NCBI RefSeq assembly: GCF_000381265.1
Contig: NZ_KB906266.1
Span: forward strand, 62,001 to 126,000
Source of the DNA: Curvibacter lanceolatus ATCC 14669
GTDB taxonomy: Bacteria > Pseudomonadota > Gammaproteobacteria > Burkholderiales > Burkholderiaceae_C
Direction: 5' to 3'
Length of the DNA: 64,000 nucleotides
Each line of letters starts with the position of its first letter. Positions within the stretch are counted from its first letter, which is position 1. The notes beneath the pieces are model-generated. The model worked only from the letters and a program-made list of their open reading frames with translations, ran no database searches and had not been told where the DNA came from. Position numbers and translations under genes: made by a program. Positions 27,471 through 37,705 of the stretch are shown piece after piece.

Positions 27471-29051
27471 TTACTTGGAAATGCTCATCCACTTGAAGGG
27501 CATGAAGTTGTCGGCCAGTTGCACCAGCTGCACCTTCTTGCTCACGCCCCAGGCCAGTGATTGCTGGTGCAGCGGGATGTGGCCCACATCGGCGTTGTGG
27601 ATCTCAAAGGCCTCGCGGATCATCGCGTTGCGCTTGGTCTTGTCGGTCTCGGCCTGGATCTTCTTGGTCAGCTCATCGACCTTGGGGTTGCAATAGGCCC
27701 CCAGGTTGAATTGGCCCGCGCCCTTGTCGTCCACACAGGCCACCAGCGCATTGAGCGCGTTGTGCGAGTCGTAGGTGGAGGGCGTCCAGCCCAGCATGTA
27801 GAACGAGGTGTCGCGGCGCAGAATCTTCGGGAAGTAGGTGCCCTTGGTCTCGGCCTGCAGATTGATCTTCACGTTGATGCGGGCCAGGTTGGCCGCCACG
27901 GCCTGGCAGATGCGGGCGTCGTTCACATACCGGTCATTGGGGCAGTTCATCGACACTTCAAAACCGCTCGCGTAGCCGGCCTCGGCCATCAGCTTCTTGG
28001 CGGCTTCCACGTCGTAGGGCAGGCGCTTCATGTCGGGCTGGAAACCATTGATGCCGGGGCCCACCAGCAAGGCCGAGGGGTTGGAGGCACCGCGCATCAC
28101 CGTCTTCTTGATGCCGTCGATGTCGATGGCCTGGTAGAAGGCCTGGCGCACACGCTTGTCCTTGAAGGGGTTCTTGCCCTTCACGTTGGAGTACAGCAGC
28201 TCGTCGCGCTTCTGGTCCATGCCCAGGAAGATGGTGCGCAGTTCGGGGCCGGTGATGGCGCGGGTGTTGGGGCTGCTGTTCACGCGCTCGATGTCTTGCA
28301 CCGGCACGGGTTCCATGACATCGACCTCGCCCGACAGCAGGGCCGCCACGCGCGTGGCATCGTTGCCGATGGGGGTGTAGATGATGTCGGTGGCGTTGCT
28401 CTCGTTCTTGCCCCAATAGCTGCCATTGCGCGAGAAGGTGGTGCGCACATTGGGTTGACGCTCGCGCAGGCGCCACGGGCCCGTGCCGTTGGCGCGGAAC
28501 GAGGCCGCGTTCTCGATGCCCTTGCGGCGGTCCACCGGGCCCACGGCCTGGTTGGCCTCACACCACTTCTTGCTCATGATGTAGACCAGCGACACCACGT
28601 CGGGCAGGATGGGGAAGGGCGTCTTGGTCTCGATCTCGACCACATGGTCGTTGATCTTGCGCACCTCCTTGAAGTCGTTGGTGTAGCTCTTCATGTCCGA
28701 GCCCTCCATCTGGGTGCGCTTGAACGAGAACAGCACGTCGTCCGCCGTGAAGGGCGAGCCATCATGAAACTGCACGCCCTGGCGCAGTTCAAAGCGCCAC
28801 ACGGTGGGCGAGGTCTGCTTCCAGGCCGTGGCCAGCATCGGCGCCAGGCTCAGGTCCTTGTTGCGGCCCACCAGGGGCTCGTAGACGTTGCCGGTCACGC
28901 TCAACTGCAGCGACTCGTTGAGCGAGTGCGGGTCCATCGACAGCGAATCCCCCTGGTTGGCGACACGGATGGTCACGCTCTGGGCAGCCACGGAACTGGC
29001 CCCCAGGGCCAGGGCGGCGGCCAGCGACAGGACTTGAAGATTGAATTTCAT
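27471..29051 (-). CDS. Peptide ABC transporter substrate-binding protein (SBP family 5)
   Basis: A 526-residue periplasmic binding protein with signal peptide ending GASSVAAQ. It has the family-5 opening GDSLSMDPHSLNESLQ and the typical YEPLVGRN and FELRQGVQFHDGSPFTADDV motifs. The family binds di- and oligopeptides, nickel or related compounds. The adjacent amidohydrolase gene suggests an acylated or conjugated amino acid or peptide ligand. It lies 64 bases after the amidohydrolase. Confidence 0.93.
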   Translation of the reverse strand: MKFNLQVLSLAAALALGASSVAAQSVTIRVANQGDSLSMDPHSLNESLQLSVTGNVYEPLVGRNKDLSLAPMLATAWKQTSPTVWRFELRQGVQFHDGSPFTADDVLFSFKRTQMEGSDMKSYTNDFKEVRKINDHVVEIETKTPFPILPDVVSLVYIMSKKWCEANQAVGPVDRRKGIENAASFRANGTGPWRLRERQPNVRTTFSRNGSYWGKNESNATDIIYTPIGNDATRVAALLSGEVDVMEPVPVQDIERVNSSPNTRAITGPELRTIFLGMDQKRDELLYSNVKGKNPFKDKRVRQAFYQAIDIDGIKKTVMRGASNPSALLVGPGINGFQPDMKRLPYDVEAAKKLMAEAGYASGFEVSMNCPNDRYVNDARICQAVAANLARINVKINLQAETKGTYFPKILRRDTSFYMLGWTPSTYDSHNALNALVACVDDKGAGQFNLGAYCNPKVDELTKKIQAETDKTKRNAMIREAFEIHNADVGHIPLHQQSLAWGVSKKVQLVQLADNFMPFKWMSISK

Positions 29052-29115
29052 CGGGAGCTCCTCGGATAGAGAGTCTTGGAACGCAGTTGCGGGGGGTGAA
29101 ATCAGGGGGCAGGCG

Positions 29116-30351
29116 TCAATCGGCAGCCGCCAGCGGCATGCCCTGTTCGATCAGGCCGGCATGCAGGGCCGAGCCCAGCGGCAGGATCTCGTCATTGAAG
29201 TCGTAGCGGTTGTTATGCAGGTAGCCGCTGCTGTGCGAGGTGCCCTGCCCGATGCGAAAGTAGGCACCAGGCTTGACCTGCAGCATGAAGGAGAAGTCTT
29301 CGGCCCCCATGCTCGGCTCCAGGTCGCGCACCACATGGTCCTTGCCGACCAGGTGCTGGGCCACGTCACCGGCAAAGCGGGCCTCGGCCTCGCTGTTGAT
29401 GGTGGCGGGGTAGATGCGTTCGTAGTTCACGCTGGCCGTGGCGCCAAAGCCCATGGCAATGCCGCTGCACAGCTCGTTCAGGCGGCGCTCCACCAGGTCC
29501 TGCACCTCGGGCGAGAAGGTGCGCACCGTGCCCACCAAAGTGGCTTTGGAGGGGATCACGCTCATCGCGCCCAGGTCGCCGGCCTGCAGCGCGCACAGGC
29601 TGATCACCGCGCTGTCGATGCCGCGCACATTGCGCGACACGATGCTTTGAACCGAGGTGATGATGTGGCCGGCCACCAGCACCGGGTCGATCGTCTGGTA
29701 GGCGTGCGCCCCGTGGCCGCCCCGGCCGTTGACCTCGATGGTGATGCGGTCAGCCGCCGCCATCATGGGGCCGGGGTTGATGCCGATGGTGCCTGCCGCC
29801 ATGCCGGGCCAGTTGTGCATGCCGTACACCGACTCGACCGGAAAACGTTCGAACAGGCCGTCATCGATCATGGCCTTGGCGCCCGCGTAGCCCTCTTCGC
29901 CGGGCTGGAAGATCAGCACGGCCGTGCCATTGAAGCGCCGGGTCTCGGCCAGGTAGCGGGCCGCGCCGATCAGCATGGCCGTGTGGCCATCGTGCCCGCA
30001 GCCGTGCATCAGGCCGTTTTTGGTGGAGCGCCAGGCAAAGTCGTTGTGTTCGGCCATGGGCAGCGCGTCCATGTCGGCGCGCAAGCCCATCAAGCGGCCG
30101 CTGTCGCGGCGCTGGCCATGGATCACGGCCACCACGCCGGTCTTGCCCAGGCCTTCATGGATCTCGTCAACGCCGCACAGCTTCAGGGCCTCGCGCACGC
30201 GGGCGCTGGTGTAGACCTCTTCAAAGCCCAGTTCGGGGTGGGCGTGCAGGTCGCGGCGGAAAGCCGTCAGCTCAGGGTGGAAGCGGGCAATGTGCTCAAA
30301 CGCACGGCCGGTGGCACGCAGGCGCGGTACGCCGGTGTCGGTTTTCATCAA
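29116..30351 (-). CDS. M20 family amidohydrolase (N-acyl amino acid / hippurate hydrolase type)
   Basis: A 411-residue metallo-amidohydrolase. The metal-ligand motifs MHGCGHDGHTAML, QPGEEGYAGAKAM, GMHNWPGM and SMGAEDFSFML are all present, the pattern of aminoacylase, hippurate hydrolase and IAA-amino acid hydrolase. No signal peptide is seen, so it is cytoplasmic. Its start overlaps the dppB-type stop by 4 bases, so it is a true operon member and likely hydrolyses the imported substrate. Confidence 0.92.
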   Translation of the reverse strand: MMKTDTGVPRLRATGRAFEHIARFHPELTAFRRDLHAHPELGFEEVYTSARVREALKLCGVDEIHEGLGKTGVVAVIHGQRRDSGRLMGLRADMDALPMAEHNDFAWRSTKNGLMHGCGHDGHTAMLIGAARYLAETRRFNGTAVLIFQPGEEGYAGAKAMIDDGLFERFPVESVYGMHNWPGMAAGTIGINPGPMMAAADRITIEVNGRGGHGAHAYQTIDPVLVAGHIITSVQSIVSRNVRGIDSAVISLCALQAGDLGAMSVIPSKATLVGTVRTFSPEVQDLVERRLNELCSGIAMGFGATASVNYERIYPATINSEAEARFAGDVAQHLVGKDHVVRDLEPSMGAEDFSFMLQVKPGAYFRIGQGTSHSSGYLHNNRYDFNDEILPLGSALHAGLIEQGMPLAAAD

Positions 30352-31328
30352 TGACCTCCGGAGCGGCCGGTCCGCAGGCGCGGATCAACCAGAAAGTACA
30401 ACAGGTCCACCACCAGGTTGATCACCACAAAGATCAGGGCGATCAGGCACAGGTAGGCGGCCATCACCGGGATGTCGGCAAACGTCACGGCCTGGATGAA
30501 CAGCAGGCCCATGCCGGGCCACTGGAACACCGTCTCGGTGATGATGGAAAAAGCGATCAGCGAGCCCAGTTGCAGGCCCGTGATGGTGATCACCGGCACC
30601 AGGGTGTTTTTCAGCGCGTGGCCGAAGTGGATGGTGCGGTTGGACAGGCCGCGGGCGCGCGCAAACTTGATGTAGTCGGTGCGCAGCACCTCCAGCATCT
30701 CGGCCCGCACCAGGCGCATGATCAGGGTCAGCTGAAAGATCGCCAAGGTGATCGAAGGCAGCACCAGGTGGTGCCAGCCATCGGCCGTCAGCAGGCCGGT
30801 GCTCCACCAGCCCAGGCTCACGGTCTCGCCGCGCCCGAAACTCGGAAACCAGCCCAGCCCCACCGAAAACCCCAGGATCAGCAGGATGCCGATCAGGAAG
30901 GTGGGCAGTGACACCCCCAGCAGCGACACCGTCATCAGCAACTGGCTGCCGAAGCTGCCACGGCGCAGGGCTGCATAGACGCCCATCGGCACCCCCACCG
31001 CCACCGCCAGCACCGCGGCGACCATCGCCAGCTCCAGGGTGGCCGGAAAGCGTTCTCCGATCAGGCGCGATACCTTGGCGCCCTGGCGCAGGCTCAGGCC
31101 GAACTCGCCCTGGGCCGCGTTGAGCAGAAAGCGCCAGAACTGCACCACAAAGGACTGGTCCAGCCCCAGAGATGTGCGCAACTCCCGAATCTGGTCAGGC
31201 GTGGCGTCCTGCCCCAGCAGGAACACCACCGGATCCCCGACGAACTGGAACAGCATGAAGGCGATCAGGGCCACGGTGATCATCACCAGTACGGCCTGGG
31301 CCAGTCGACGCAGAATGAAGGCGAACAT
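30348..31328 (-). CDS. Peptide ABC transporter permease (DppB type)
   Basis: A 326-residue permease with the DppB/OppB N-terminal helix (MFAFILRRLAQAVLVMITVA), about six hydrophobic segments and the coupling loop YIKFARARGLSNRTIHFGHA. It ends DLLYFLVDPRLRTG. It is the first gene of the operon, and its stop overlaps the amidohydrolase start by 4 bases. The promoter should lie between 31329 and about 31490. Confidence 0.93.
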   Translation of the reverse strand: MFAFILRRLAQAVLVMITVALIAFMLFQFVGDPVVFLLGQDATPDQIRELRTSLGLDQSFVVQFWRFLLNAAQGEFGLSLRQGAKVSRLIGERFPATLELAMVAAVLAVAVGVPMGVYAALRRGSFGSQLLMTVSLLGVSLPTFLIGILLILGFSVGLGWFPSFGRGETVSLGWWSTGLLTADGWHHLVLPSITLAIFQLTLIMRLVRAEMLEVLRTDYIKFARARGLSNRTIHFGHALKNTLVPVITITGLQLGSLIAFSIITETVFQWPGMGLLFIQAVTFADIPVMAAYLCLIALIFVVINLVVDLLYFLVDPRLRTGRSGGH

Positions 31329-31494
31329 CAGAAATTGGTAACAACCAGCGTGTATTGAATGAACATGCTAGCAGAGCAATTCCTGTGCCGATACAGGGAA
31401 TCCCATCACGCAAGGCGGCCCCTGTTGCGCTTTATGATGCCGCCCCCTGAGCCATGGAGCGCTCACTGAACGAAATGTTCAGTACCGGGTGTTT

Positions 31495-32349
31495 TCAGGG
31501 TTTGGCGGCGGGCTTCAGCTGCAGGTGCACCGGCCCATACCAGGCCTGGCTGTGCGAGCGGGTGTTGTCGGTGTCGGTCATGAGGGCCACCCCGATCAAG
31601 GGGCCCGGGGCCTCGCCGAAGCAGCGCAGGTAATCGGCCCGGATATCCCGCTCGTAGTCCAGCCATTGGCCCAGGTGCTCCGGGCCGGATTCGAGCACGA
31701 TCTTGCGGATGCGGTCTGAGCGCGGGCTGTGCAGGGTGCTGTCCTGCGGCAGCTTGTTGCTCCACACATAGATCAGGGTGGCATAGGGCAGGTCTTCGCC
31801 CGTCAGGGCGCGTGCCAGCTCGGACATCATCGCGTTGCGCGTGGACAGCTTGCTGCGGTCGCCGTCAAAGGCCAGCATCACGCGCACCGGCGAGTCGTCA
31901 GCATCGCGCTGGGTCATGTCGGCGTCGGTGATCAAGGCCGGCACCTTCCAGGAAAACTTCAACGACCCCAAACGCTCAGGCTCCACCCGCAGCACCTGGC
32001 GCAGCAGGCTGGCCGAGGCATCGGCCTGGGCTTCCACCGCATCGCGCCCGTCCAGGCGCTGGTACTGGAAATGGGTGATCTGCTTGCCCGGGAAGTGGTG
32101 GTTGTGCCAGGGCAGGGGGGGCAGCCCATCAGGCTGCGAGGCCTTGGCCCAGGGCGATTGGGTCACGGCTTCGGCCGGGTAATCGTGCTCATGGCCGTGC
32201 TGAGTCGGTGCCAGGCTGCAGCCAGTCAGTGCACTGATCAGTGCGCTCGTGAGTGCGGCCACCCCCCACACCCGGATCGACTTCTGTCTGAACCCCAGGG
32301 TTGATCCTGACCCGATGCACCGAAGAAAATTGTTGTCCACGCCACACAC
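31495..32349 (-). CDS. DUF3047 domain lipoprotein
   Basis: A 284-residue protein with a lipobox LTGC (Cys near residue 44) after a hydrophobic stretch, so it is likely membrane-anchored in the periplasm. The remainder matches the DUF3047 family: FSWKVPALITDADMTQRDADDSPVR and YVWSNKLPQDS are recognisable, and the C-terminal IGVALMTDTDNTRS is typical. The function of the family is unknown. The start may be downstream of the listed one. It appears to be monocistronic. Confidence 0.75.
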   Translation of the reverse strand: MCGVDNNFLRCIGSGSTLGFRQKSIRVWGVAALTSALISALTGCSLAPTQHGHEHDYPAEAVTQSPWAKASQPDGLPPLPWHNHHFPGKQITHFQYQRLDGRDAVEAQADASASLLRQVLRVEPERLGSLKFSWKVPALITDADMTQRDADDSPVRVMLAFDGDRSKLSTRNAMMSELARALTGEDLPYATLIYVWSNKLPQDSTLHSPRSDRIRKIVLESGPEHLGQWLDYERDIRADYLRCFGEAPGPLIGVALMTDTDNTRSHSQAWYGPVHLQLKPAAKP

Positions 32350-32443
32350 TCCGTTGAGCCGGAAGACCTTCCAGCGGCTCCAGTTTATGACGGCTGCTTG
32401 AAGACCGTGTGACGGCCTCAGACCGCTTTCCGTGAATCGGCGC

Positions 32444-33289
32444 TCAGGCGTAACGCTTGTTGCGCAGATTGTTCTTCATCTCCTTGAGCAGGGGCTGCAA
32501 GGGGCTGCCGATGCGCAGCGCCACGCAGGTGGCCACCACGTCGATGATCATCAGGTGCAGCAGGCGCGACACCATGGGGCTGTAGCGGTCATAGCCCTCG
32601 GGGTGGTCGGCGGCCAGGTGGATGTGCCCGGCCGAGGCCAGTGGCGAGCCGCTGGCCGTGATCACGATGGTGGTGGCGCCGTTCTTGCGCGCAATGTCGG
32701 CCGCATCCATCAGGTCACGGGTGCGGCCCGAGTTGGAGATGATCACCACACAGTCGCCCGGGCCCAGCAGCGAGGCGCTCATCACCTGCATGTGGCCGTC
32801 GCTGTAGGCAATCGAGGTGATGCCCAGGCGGAAGAACTTGTGCTGTGCGTCCTGCGCCACGATGCCCGAGTTGCCCACGCCGAAGAACTCGATGCGGCGC
32901 CCCGTCTTGTAGGTGCCGGCAATGGCCTCGGCGGCGCGCTCCAGGGCCGTGGTGCTGGCGTCGTTGCGGTACTTCAGAAAGGCCGCCACGGTGTTGTCGA
33001 TCACCTTCACCAGCACGTCGCTGGTCTTGTCGTCGGCGTCCACGCTGCGGTGGATGAAGGGCACGCCCTCGCTCACGCTGCCCGCCAGCTTGAGCTTGAA
33101 ATCCGACAGCCCGTCGTAGCCCATGCTGCGGCAAAAGCGCACCACCGTCGGTTTGCTGACGTGGGCGCGGTACGACAACTCACTGACCGGCAGGTTGGCG
33201 AAGGCCCGTGGGTCGCTCAGAACCAATTGCGCCACCCGCTGCTCTGCCGGCGCCAGAGAGGACATGGAGGCTTTGATGCGGTCTAGCAT
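32444..33289 (-). CDS. hexR: HexR-like RpiR family transcriptional regulator
   Basis: A 281-residue regulator with an N-terminal HTH_6 domain (HVSKPTVVRFCRSMGYDG) and a C-terminal SIS sugar-phosphate-binding domain (EFFGVGNSGIVAQDAQHKF and VVIISNSGRTRDL). HexR represses central sugar genes such as zwf, and KDPG releases it. The gene lies just downstream of zwf on the same strand, 131 bases away, which supports HexR over MurR. Confidence 0.9.
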   Translation of the reverse strand: MLDRIKASMSSLAPAEQRVAQLVLSDPRAFANLPVSELSYRAHVSKPTVVRFCRSMGYDGLSDFKLKLAGSVSEGVPFIHRSVDADDKTSDVLVKVIDNTVAAFLKYRNDASTTALERAAEAIAGTYKTGRRIEFFGVGNSGIVAQDAQHKFFRLGITSIAYSDGHMQVMSASLLGPGDCVVIISNSGRTRDLMDAADIARKNGATTIVITASGSPLASAGHIHLAADHPEGYDRYSPMVSRLLHLMIIDVVATCVALRIGSPLQPLLKEMKNNLRNKRYA

Positions 33290-33420
33290 GGCGGTGGACT
33301 TTCAAGGAGCAAAAAAATAGCAGATTCATGCCGTCAACCGTTCAGGGTACAACAAGAATCCGCCTTCCATCCCTGCGTGGGCCGGCTTTTGCGCTGGATC
33401 ATGGGCGCTCAGAACCGTTG

Positions 33421-34926
33421 TCAGGCCTCTTCGCTCCAGCAATGCCCGTCACGCGCGATCATGGCGCTGGCGGCACTCGGGCCCCAGGTGCCGGCGGCAT
33501 AGGGGCGCGGCGGCATCTGGCCGGCCTGCCAGTGTTCCAGGATCGGTTGCACCCATTGCCAGGCTTCCTCTTGCTCGTCGCTGCGCACGAACAGGTTCAG
33601 TCGGCCATCAATCACGTCAAGCAGCAGGCGTTCGTAGGCCCCCACCCGCTCGTTGCCGAAGCGCTTGTCGAAGTCCAGGTCGAGTTGCACCGGTGCCAGC
33701 GTTTGTGTGGCCCCAGTGCTGGAGGCGGTGGCATTGCGTTGGGTGCGCCCCTCGGCCAGCAGGTGCAGTTCCAGCCCGTCACGGGGCTGCAGGTTGATCA
33801 CCAGCTTGTTGGCCGCACCGATGGGCGCCTTGAAGATCGGGTGCGGCGTGGGTCGGAAGTTGACCGTGATGTGGGCCTCCCGTGCCGCCAGCCGCTTGCC
33901 GGTTCGGATGTAGAACGGCACACCGGCCCAGCGCCAGTTCTCGATCTCGGTGCGCAAGGCCACGTAGGTCTCGGTGTCGCTGTCGGCCGGCACGCCCGCT
34001 TCGTCCAGGTAGCCCGGAACGGCTTTACCGTGGCGCGAACCGGCGCTGTACTGGCCCCGGATCACGTGCTGCGTCAGGGTCTCGGGCGTCCAGGCCTTGA
34101 GCGAGCGCAGCACCTTGAGCTTTTCGTCGCGGATCGCATCGGCGTGGGCATTGATTGGCGGCTCCATGGCGATGGCGCACAGCAGTTGCAAGGCGTGGTT
34201 CTGCACCATGTCGCGCAGCGCGCCCGTGCTGTCATAGAACTGACCGCGCTTTTCCACCCCCAGGTCTTCGGCGATGGTGATCTGGATGTTGGCGATGTTC
34301 TCGCGGCGCCACAGGGGCTCGAACAAGGCGTTGCCAAAGCGCAGCGCAAACAGGTTTTGCACCGCGGGCTTGCCCAGGTAGTGGTCGATGCGGAAGATCT
34401 GCCGCTCGCCAAAGGCTCGCCCCACGGCGGCGTTGATGGCGCGGTTGGAGGCCAGGTCGTGACCCAAGGGCTTTTCGAGCACCACCCGGGTGCGCGGGGT
34501 GTTCAGGCCGGCTGCGGCCAGTTGCTCGACCACGGTGGTGAACAGGGCCGGGGCTGTGGCCACGTACATCACCACGGTGGCCGCATCGCGCTCGGCCAGT
34601 GTGCTCGCCAGCGTCTGGTAGTCCTCGGGTTGGGACGGGTCCATGCGCACGTAGTGCAGCATGGCTGCAAACCGCGCGAACTCGTCGGCGTTGGGCTGCT
34701 TGGGGCCGTCAACTTCGCGAAAGCGTGTCTCGATCAGACTGCGATATTGTTCGTCTGTGAGCTTGTCACGCGCCACGCCGATGATCCGTCCGCCCTCTGG
34801 CAGCGAGCCATGCCGGAACGCCTGGAACAGGGCGGGCATCAGCTTGCGCCAGGCCAGGTCGCCGGTGCCGCCAAACAGGATCAGGTCGAAGCTCGCAGGC
34901 TTCACAATGTCAGGGGTGCTTTGCAT
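33421..34926 (-). CDS. zwf: Glucose-6-phosphate 1-dehydrogenase
   Basis: A 501-residue NADP-dependent enzyme. It has the coenzyme fingerprint [18 protein letters not shown] and the substrate signature [13 protein letters not shown] with the catalytic His. It opens the oxidative pentose phosphate and Entner-Doudoroff routes. The start is placed at ATG 34926 (MQSTPDIV); the frame is open 19 codons further up, but those residues do not match the family. It reads away from tal across a region with a likely HexR site. Confidence 0.95.
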   Translation of the reverse strand: MQSTPDIVKPASFDLILFGGTGDLAWRKLMPALFQAFRHGSLPEGGRIIGVARDKLTDEQYRSLIETRFREVDGPKQPNADEFARFAAMLHYVRMDPSQPEDYQTLASTLAERDAATVVMYVATAPALFTTVVEQLAAAGLNTPRTRVVLEKPLGHDLASNRAINAAVGRAFGERQIFRIDHYLGKPAVQNLFALRFGNALFEPLWRRENIANIQITIAEDLGVEKRGQFYDSTGALRDMVQNHALQLLCAIAMEPPINAHADAIRDEKLKVLRSLKAWTPETLTQHVIRGQYSAGSRHGKAVPGYLDEAGVPADSDTETYVALRTEIENWRWAGVPFYIRTGKRLAAREAHITVNFRPTPHPIFKAPIGAANKLVINLQPRDGLELHLLAEGRTQRNATASSTGATQTLAPVQLDLDFDKRFGNERVGAYERLLLDVIDGRLNLFVRSDEQEEAWQWVQPILEHWQAGQMPPRPYAAGTWGPSAASAMIARDGHCWSEEA

Positions 34927-34968
34927 GGCTCGGTAATGTAATTTGGTTTCGTAACTGAGTTTCTTGTT

Positions 34969-34980
34969 TTTTCCGGAAAA
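34969..34980. promoter_or_regulatory. Palindrome in zwf 5' region
   Basis: A perfect 12-bp palindrome TTTTCCGGAAAA lies 43 bases upstream of the zwf start. It may be a protein site or a leader hairpin. No known regulator was recognised. Confidence 0.35.
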
Positions 34981-35025
34981 CACCAGGAAATTTTCAGTTC
35001 TTGTATTTTGTATTGAGATGTCGAT

Positions 35026-35038
35026 GTAATCAAGTTAC
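35026..35038. promoter_or_regulatory. Candidate HexR operator between zwf and tal
   Basis: GTAA-TCAAG-TTAC is an inverted repeat resembling the HexR pattern (TGTA with a short spacer before TACA) described in proteobacteria. On the minus strand it overlaps TTGATT, a plausible zwf -35. It lies 47 bases before the tal start. The position between two central sugar genes next to hexR supports the call; the match is imperfect. Confidence 0.45.
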
Positions 35039-35084
35039 CATTTCGGCTTTGCGGGCATGAACAAGATCATTTTTTCAGGATGCC

Positions 35085-36032
35085 ATGAACCAACTCGACG
35101 CACTTCGCCAGTTCACCACGGTGGTGGCCGATACCGGCGACTTCAAGCAACTGGGCGCTTTCCGCCCGCAGGATGCCACGACCAACCCTTCGCTGATCCT
35201 CAAGGCGGTGCAAAAGCCCGAGTATCAGCCGCTGCTGGCCCAGACGGTGCAGCATTTCCGTGACCGCCCCCTGGACGAAATCATGGACCGCCTGCTGGTG
35301 GCCTTCGGCCGCGAGATCCTGGCCTTGATCCCTGGGCGGGTCTCCACCGAAGTCGATGCCCGCCTGAGTTTTGACACGGCGGCCACGGTGGCCCGCGCCG
35401 AACGCATCATTGAGCTCTACCAGGCCGCCGGCCTGCCCACCGACCGCGTGCTGATCAAGATTGCCGCCACGTGGGAAGGCATCCAGGCCGCCGCCCAACT
35501 GGAGCGCAAGGGCATCCACACCAACCTCACCCTGCTGTTCTCGTTCTGCCAGGCCGTGGCCTGCGGCCAGGCCCGGGTGCAACTGATCTCCCCCTTCGTG
35601 GGCCGCATCTACGACTGGTACAAGAAGTCGGCCGGCGCCCAATGGGACGAAGCCGCTTCTTCGGGTGCCAACGACCCGGGCGTGCAGTCGGTGCGCAAGA
35701 TTTACGAGTACTACAAGCATTTCGGCATCGCCACCGAGGTGATGGGGGCCAGCTTCCGCAACCTGGGCCAGATCACCGCGCTGGCTGGCTGTGATCTGCT
35801 CACCATCGCCCCGGATCTGCTGGCCCAGTTGGCCGCCAGCGATGCGCCGCTCGTCCGCGCGCTGGATGCCGAAGCCGCCAAATCGCTGCCGCTGAGCCCG
35901 ATTCAGTACGACGAAGCCAGTTTCCGCTTTGCCCTCAATGAAGATGCCATGGCCACCGAAAAGCTGGCCGAAGGCATCCGGGCCTTTGCCGCTGACGCCG
36001 TCAAACTTGAAAAGTTGATGCTGGCGGTCTAG
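35085..36032 (+). CDS. tal: Transaldolase
   Basis: A 315-residue class I aldolase of the TalB type. The start [20 protein letters not shown], the ATTNPSLIL motif and the Schiff-base lysine region [11 protein letters not shown] are clear. It moves a dihydroxyacetone unit between sedoheptulose-7-P and glyceraldehyde-3-P in the non-oxidative pentose phosphate pathway. CAGGA lies just before the ATG. pgi follows 83 bases later on the same strand. Confidence 0.97.
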   Translation: MNQLDALRQFTTVVADTGDFKQLGAFRPQDATTNPSLILKAVQKPEYQPLLAQTVQHFRDRPLDEIMDRLLVAFGREILALIPGRVSTEVDARLSFDTAATVARAERIIELYQAAGLPTDRVLIKIAATWEGIQAAAQLERKGIHTNLTLLFSFCQAVACGQARVQLISPFVGRIYDWYKKSAGAQWDEAASSGANDPGVQSVRKIYEYYKHFGIATEVMGASFRNLGQITALAGCDLLTIAPDLLAQLAASDAPLVRALDAEAAKSLPLSPIQYDEASFRFALNEDAMATEKLAEGIRAFAADAVKLEKLMLAV

Positions 36033-36115
36033 ACGGCCGCGAGAGATGGCACGCCCCCGCAGCGTGGCCTGGCGCCGCGTTGCCTGATGTTCGACCCGAC
36101 CCACTCAAGGACTGT

Positions 36116-37702
36116 ATGAAACAGCGACTTCGCTGCGACGAGACCCCTGCCTGGACCCAACTGCTGTCGCACTTCGATCAGCACGGGCGCCACTTCGATG
36201 TCCGAGCCGATTTCGAGCGCGATCCTGATCGCTTCTCGCGCTTCAGCCAGAGCGCGCCGCATGTGTTCGCCGATCTCTCGAAGAACCGCATTGATGCCCA
36301 GGCCGAGGCCTTGCTGATGCAACTGGCGCGCGAGACTGGGCTGGAGGCACACCGCGATGCGATGCTGGCCGGTGAGGCCATCAACAGCACCGAGGGCCGG
36401 GCGGTCATGCACCACCTGCTGCGCAACCAGGCCTGCCGCGATGGCCACGGGGGCTCCCTGCCTGTGTTCCATGGGGCGGTGGCCGATGCCGCCATGCCCG
36501 ACGTCAATGCCACGCTGCGCGACATGCTGGCCTTTGCCGAGAGCGTGCGCGCCGACGCGCAGATCACCGACATCGTCAACATCGGCATCGGTGGCTCTGA
36601 CCTGGGGCCGCAGATGGCCGTGGTGGCCCTGCAGGCGCATGCACTGCCGGGCAAGCGTTTCCATTTTGTCTCCAATGTCGATGGCGATGAATTGGGCGAG
36701 GTGCTGGAGCAGATCGACCCCGCCCACACCCTGTTCCTGGTGGCCTCCAAGACCTTCACCACCCGCGAGACCATGACCAACGCGCACAGCGCGCGGCGCT
36801 GGTTCCTCGAGCAGGGCGGGGTCGACCTGGCGCGCCATTTCGTGGCCCTCACCACCCACCTGGAGGCCGCCCAGGCCTTCGGTATCCGTACCACCTTCGG
36901 TTTTCGCGATTGGGTGGGCGGGCGCTATTCGATGTGGTCGGCCATTGGCCTGCCGCTGGCCATCGCCATCGGGGCCGAGGGCTTCCGGGCCCTGCTGGGC
37001 GGCGCCCACGCCATGGACCTGCACTTTGCGCACACCCCGCTCGAGCGCAACCTGCCGGTGCGCCTGGGCCTGCTCGATGTCTGGTACCGCAACTTCCACG
37101 GCTTTGCCAGCCGCAGCGTGGCGCCTTACCACCATGGCCTGCGCCGCCTGCCGGCCTACCTGCAGCAGCTCGAGATGGAGAGCAATGGCAAGCGGGTCGA
37201 CCTGCAAGGCCGCAGCCTGGGCTACAGCACTTCGCCCGTGGTGTGGGGCGAGCCCGGCACCAATGGCCAGCATGCCTTCTTCCAGATGATCCACCAGGGC
37301 ACCGACATCGTGCCCGTTGAGTTCATTGCCGTGCGCGAGCCCGCGCACGACCTGCCGGGCCATCACGCCCAACTGGTGGCCAATGCCCTGGCCCAGGCCC
37401 AGGCCCTGTTGCAGGGGCGCAGCGATGCGGGCGGGCACCGGCACTTTCCGGGCAACCGGCCCAGCACCTTCTTTGTGCTGGAGCGCATGGACCCGACCAC
37501 CCTGGGCGCGTTGGTGGCCTTGTACGAGCACCGTGTCTTTGTCAGCGGCTCGGTCTGGGGCATCAACAGCTTTGACCAATGGGGTGTCGAGCTGGGCAAG
37601 CAGCTGGCGCAAGACATCCAGCCCCGGCTGGCCACGGGCGATGTGCGTGGGCTGGATGCCTCCACCGCCGGCCTGCTGCGCCAGTTCAGGCCGCGCTTCT
37701 GA
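36116..37702 (+). CDS. pgi: Glucose-6-phosphate isomerase
   Basis: A 528-residue enzyme interconverting glucose-6-P and fructose-6-P. The two family signatures are visible: VNIGIGGSDLGPQM and VWGEPGTNGQHAFFQMIHQG, the latter with the catalytic Glu and a conserved His. The start at ATG 36116 has AAGGA six bases upstream; an in-frame ATG 12 codons earlier has none. It probably shares a transcript with tal. It is convergent with the histidine kinase gene, with three bases between them. Confidence 0.97.
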   Translation: MKQRLRCDETPAWTQLLSHFDQHGRHFDVRADFERDPDRFSRFSQSAPHVFADLSKNRIDAQAEALLMQLARETGLEAHRDAMLAGEAINSTEGRAVMHHLLRNQACRDGHGGSLPVFHGAVADAAMPDVNATLRDMLAFAESVRADAQITDIVNIGIGGSDLGPQMAVVALQAHALPGKRFHFVSNVDGDELGEVLEQIDPAHTLFLVASKTFTTRETMTNAHSARRWFLEQGGVDLARHFVALTTHLEAAQAFGIRTTFGFRDWVGGRYSMWSAIGLPLAIAIGAEGFRALLGGAHAMDLHFAHTPLERNLPVRLGLLDVWYRNFHGFASRSVAPYHHGLRRLPAYLQQLEMESNGKRVDLQGRSLGYSTSPVVWGEPGTNGQHAFFQMIHQGTDIVPVEFIAVREPAHDLPGHHAQLVANALAQAQALLQGRSDAGGHRHFPGNRPSTFFVLERMDPTTLGALVALYEHRVFVSGSVWGINSFDQWGVELGKQLAQDIQPRLATGDVRGLDASTAGLLRQFRPRF

Positions 37703-37705
37703 ACC

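Noticed and set aside
31465..31483. Inverted repeat ACTGAAC/GTTCAGT after the DUF3047 gene
   Set aside because: No T-run on the needed strand, so it is not a convincing terminator.
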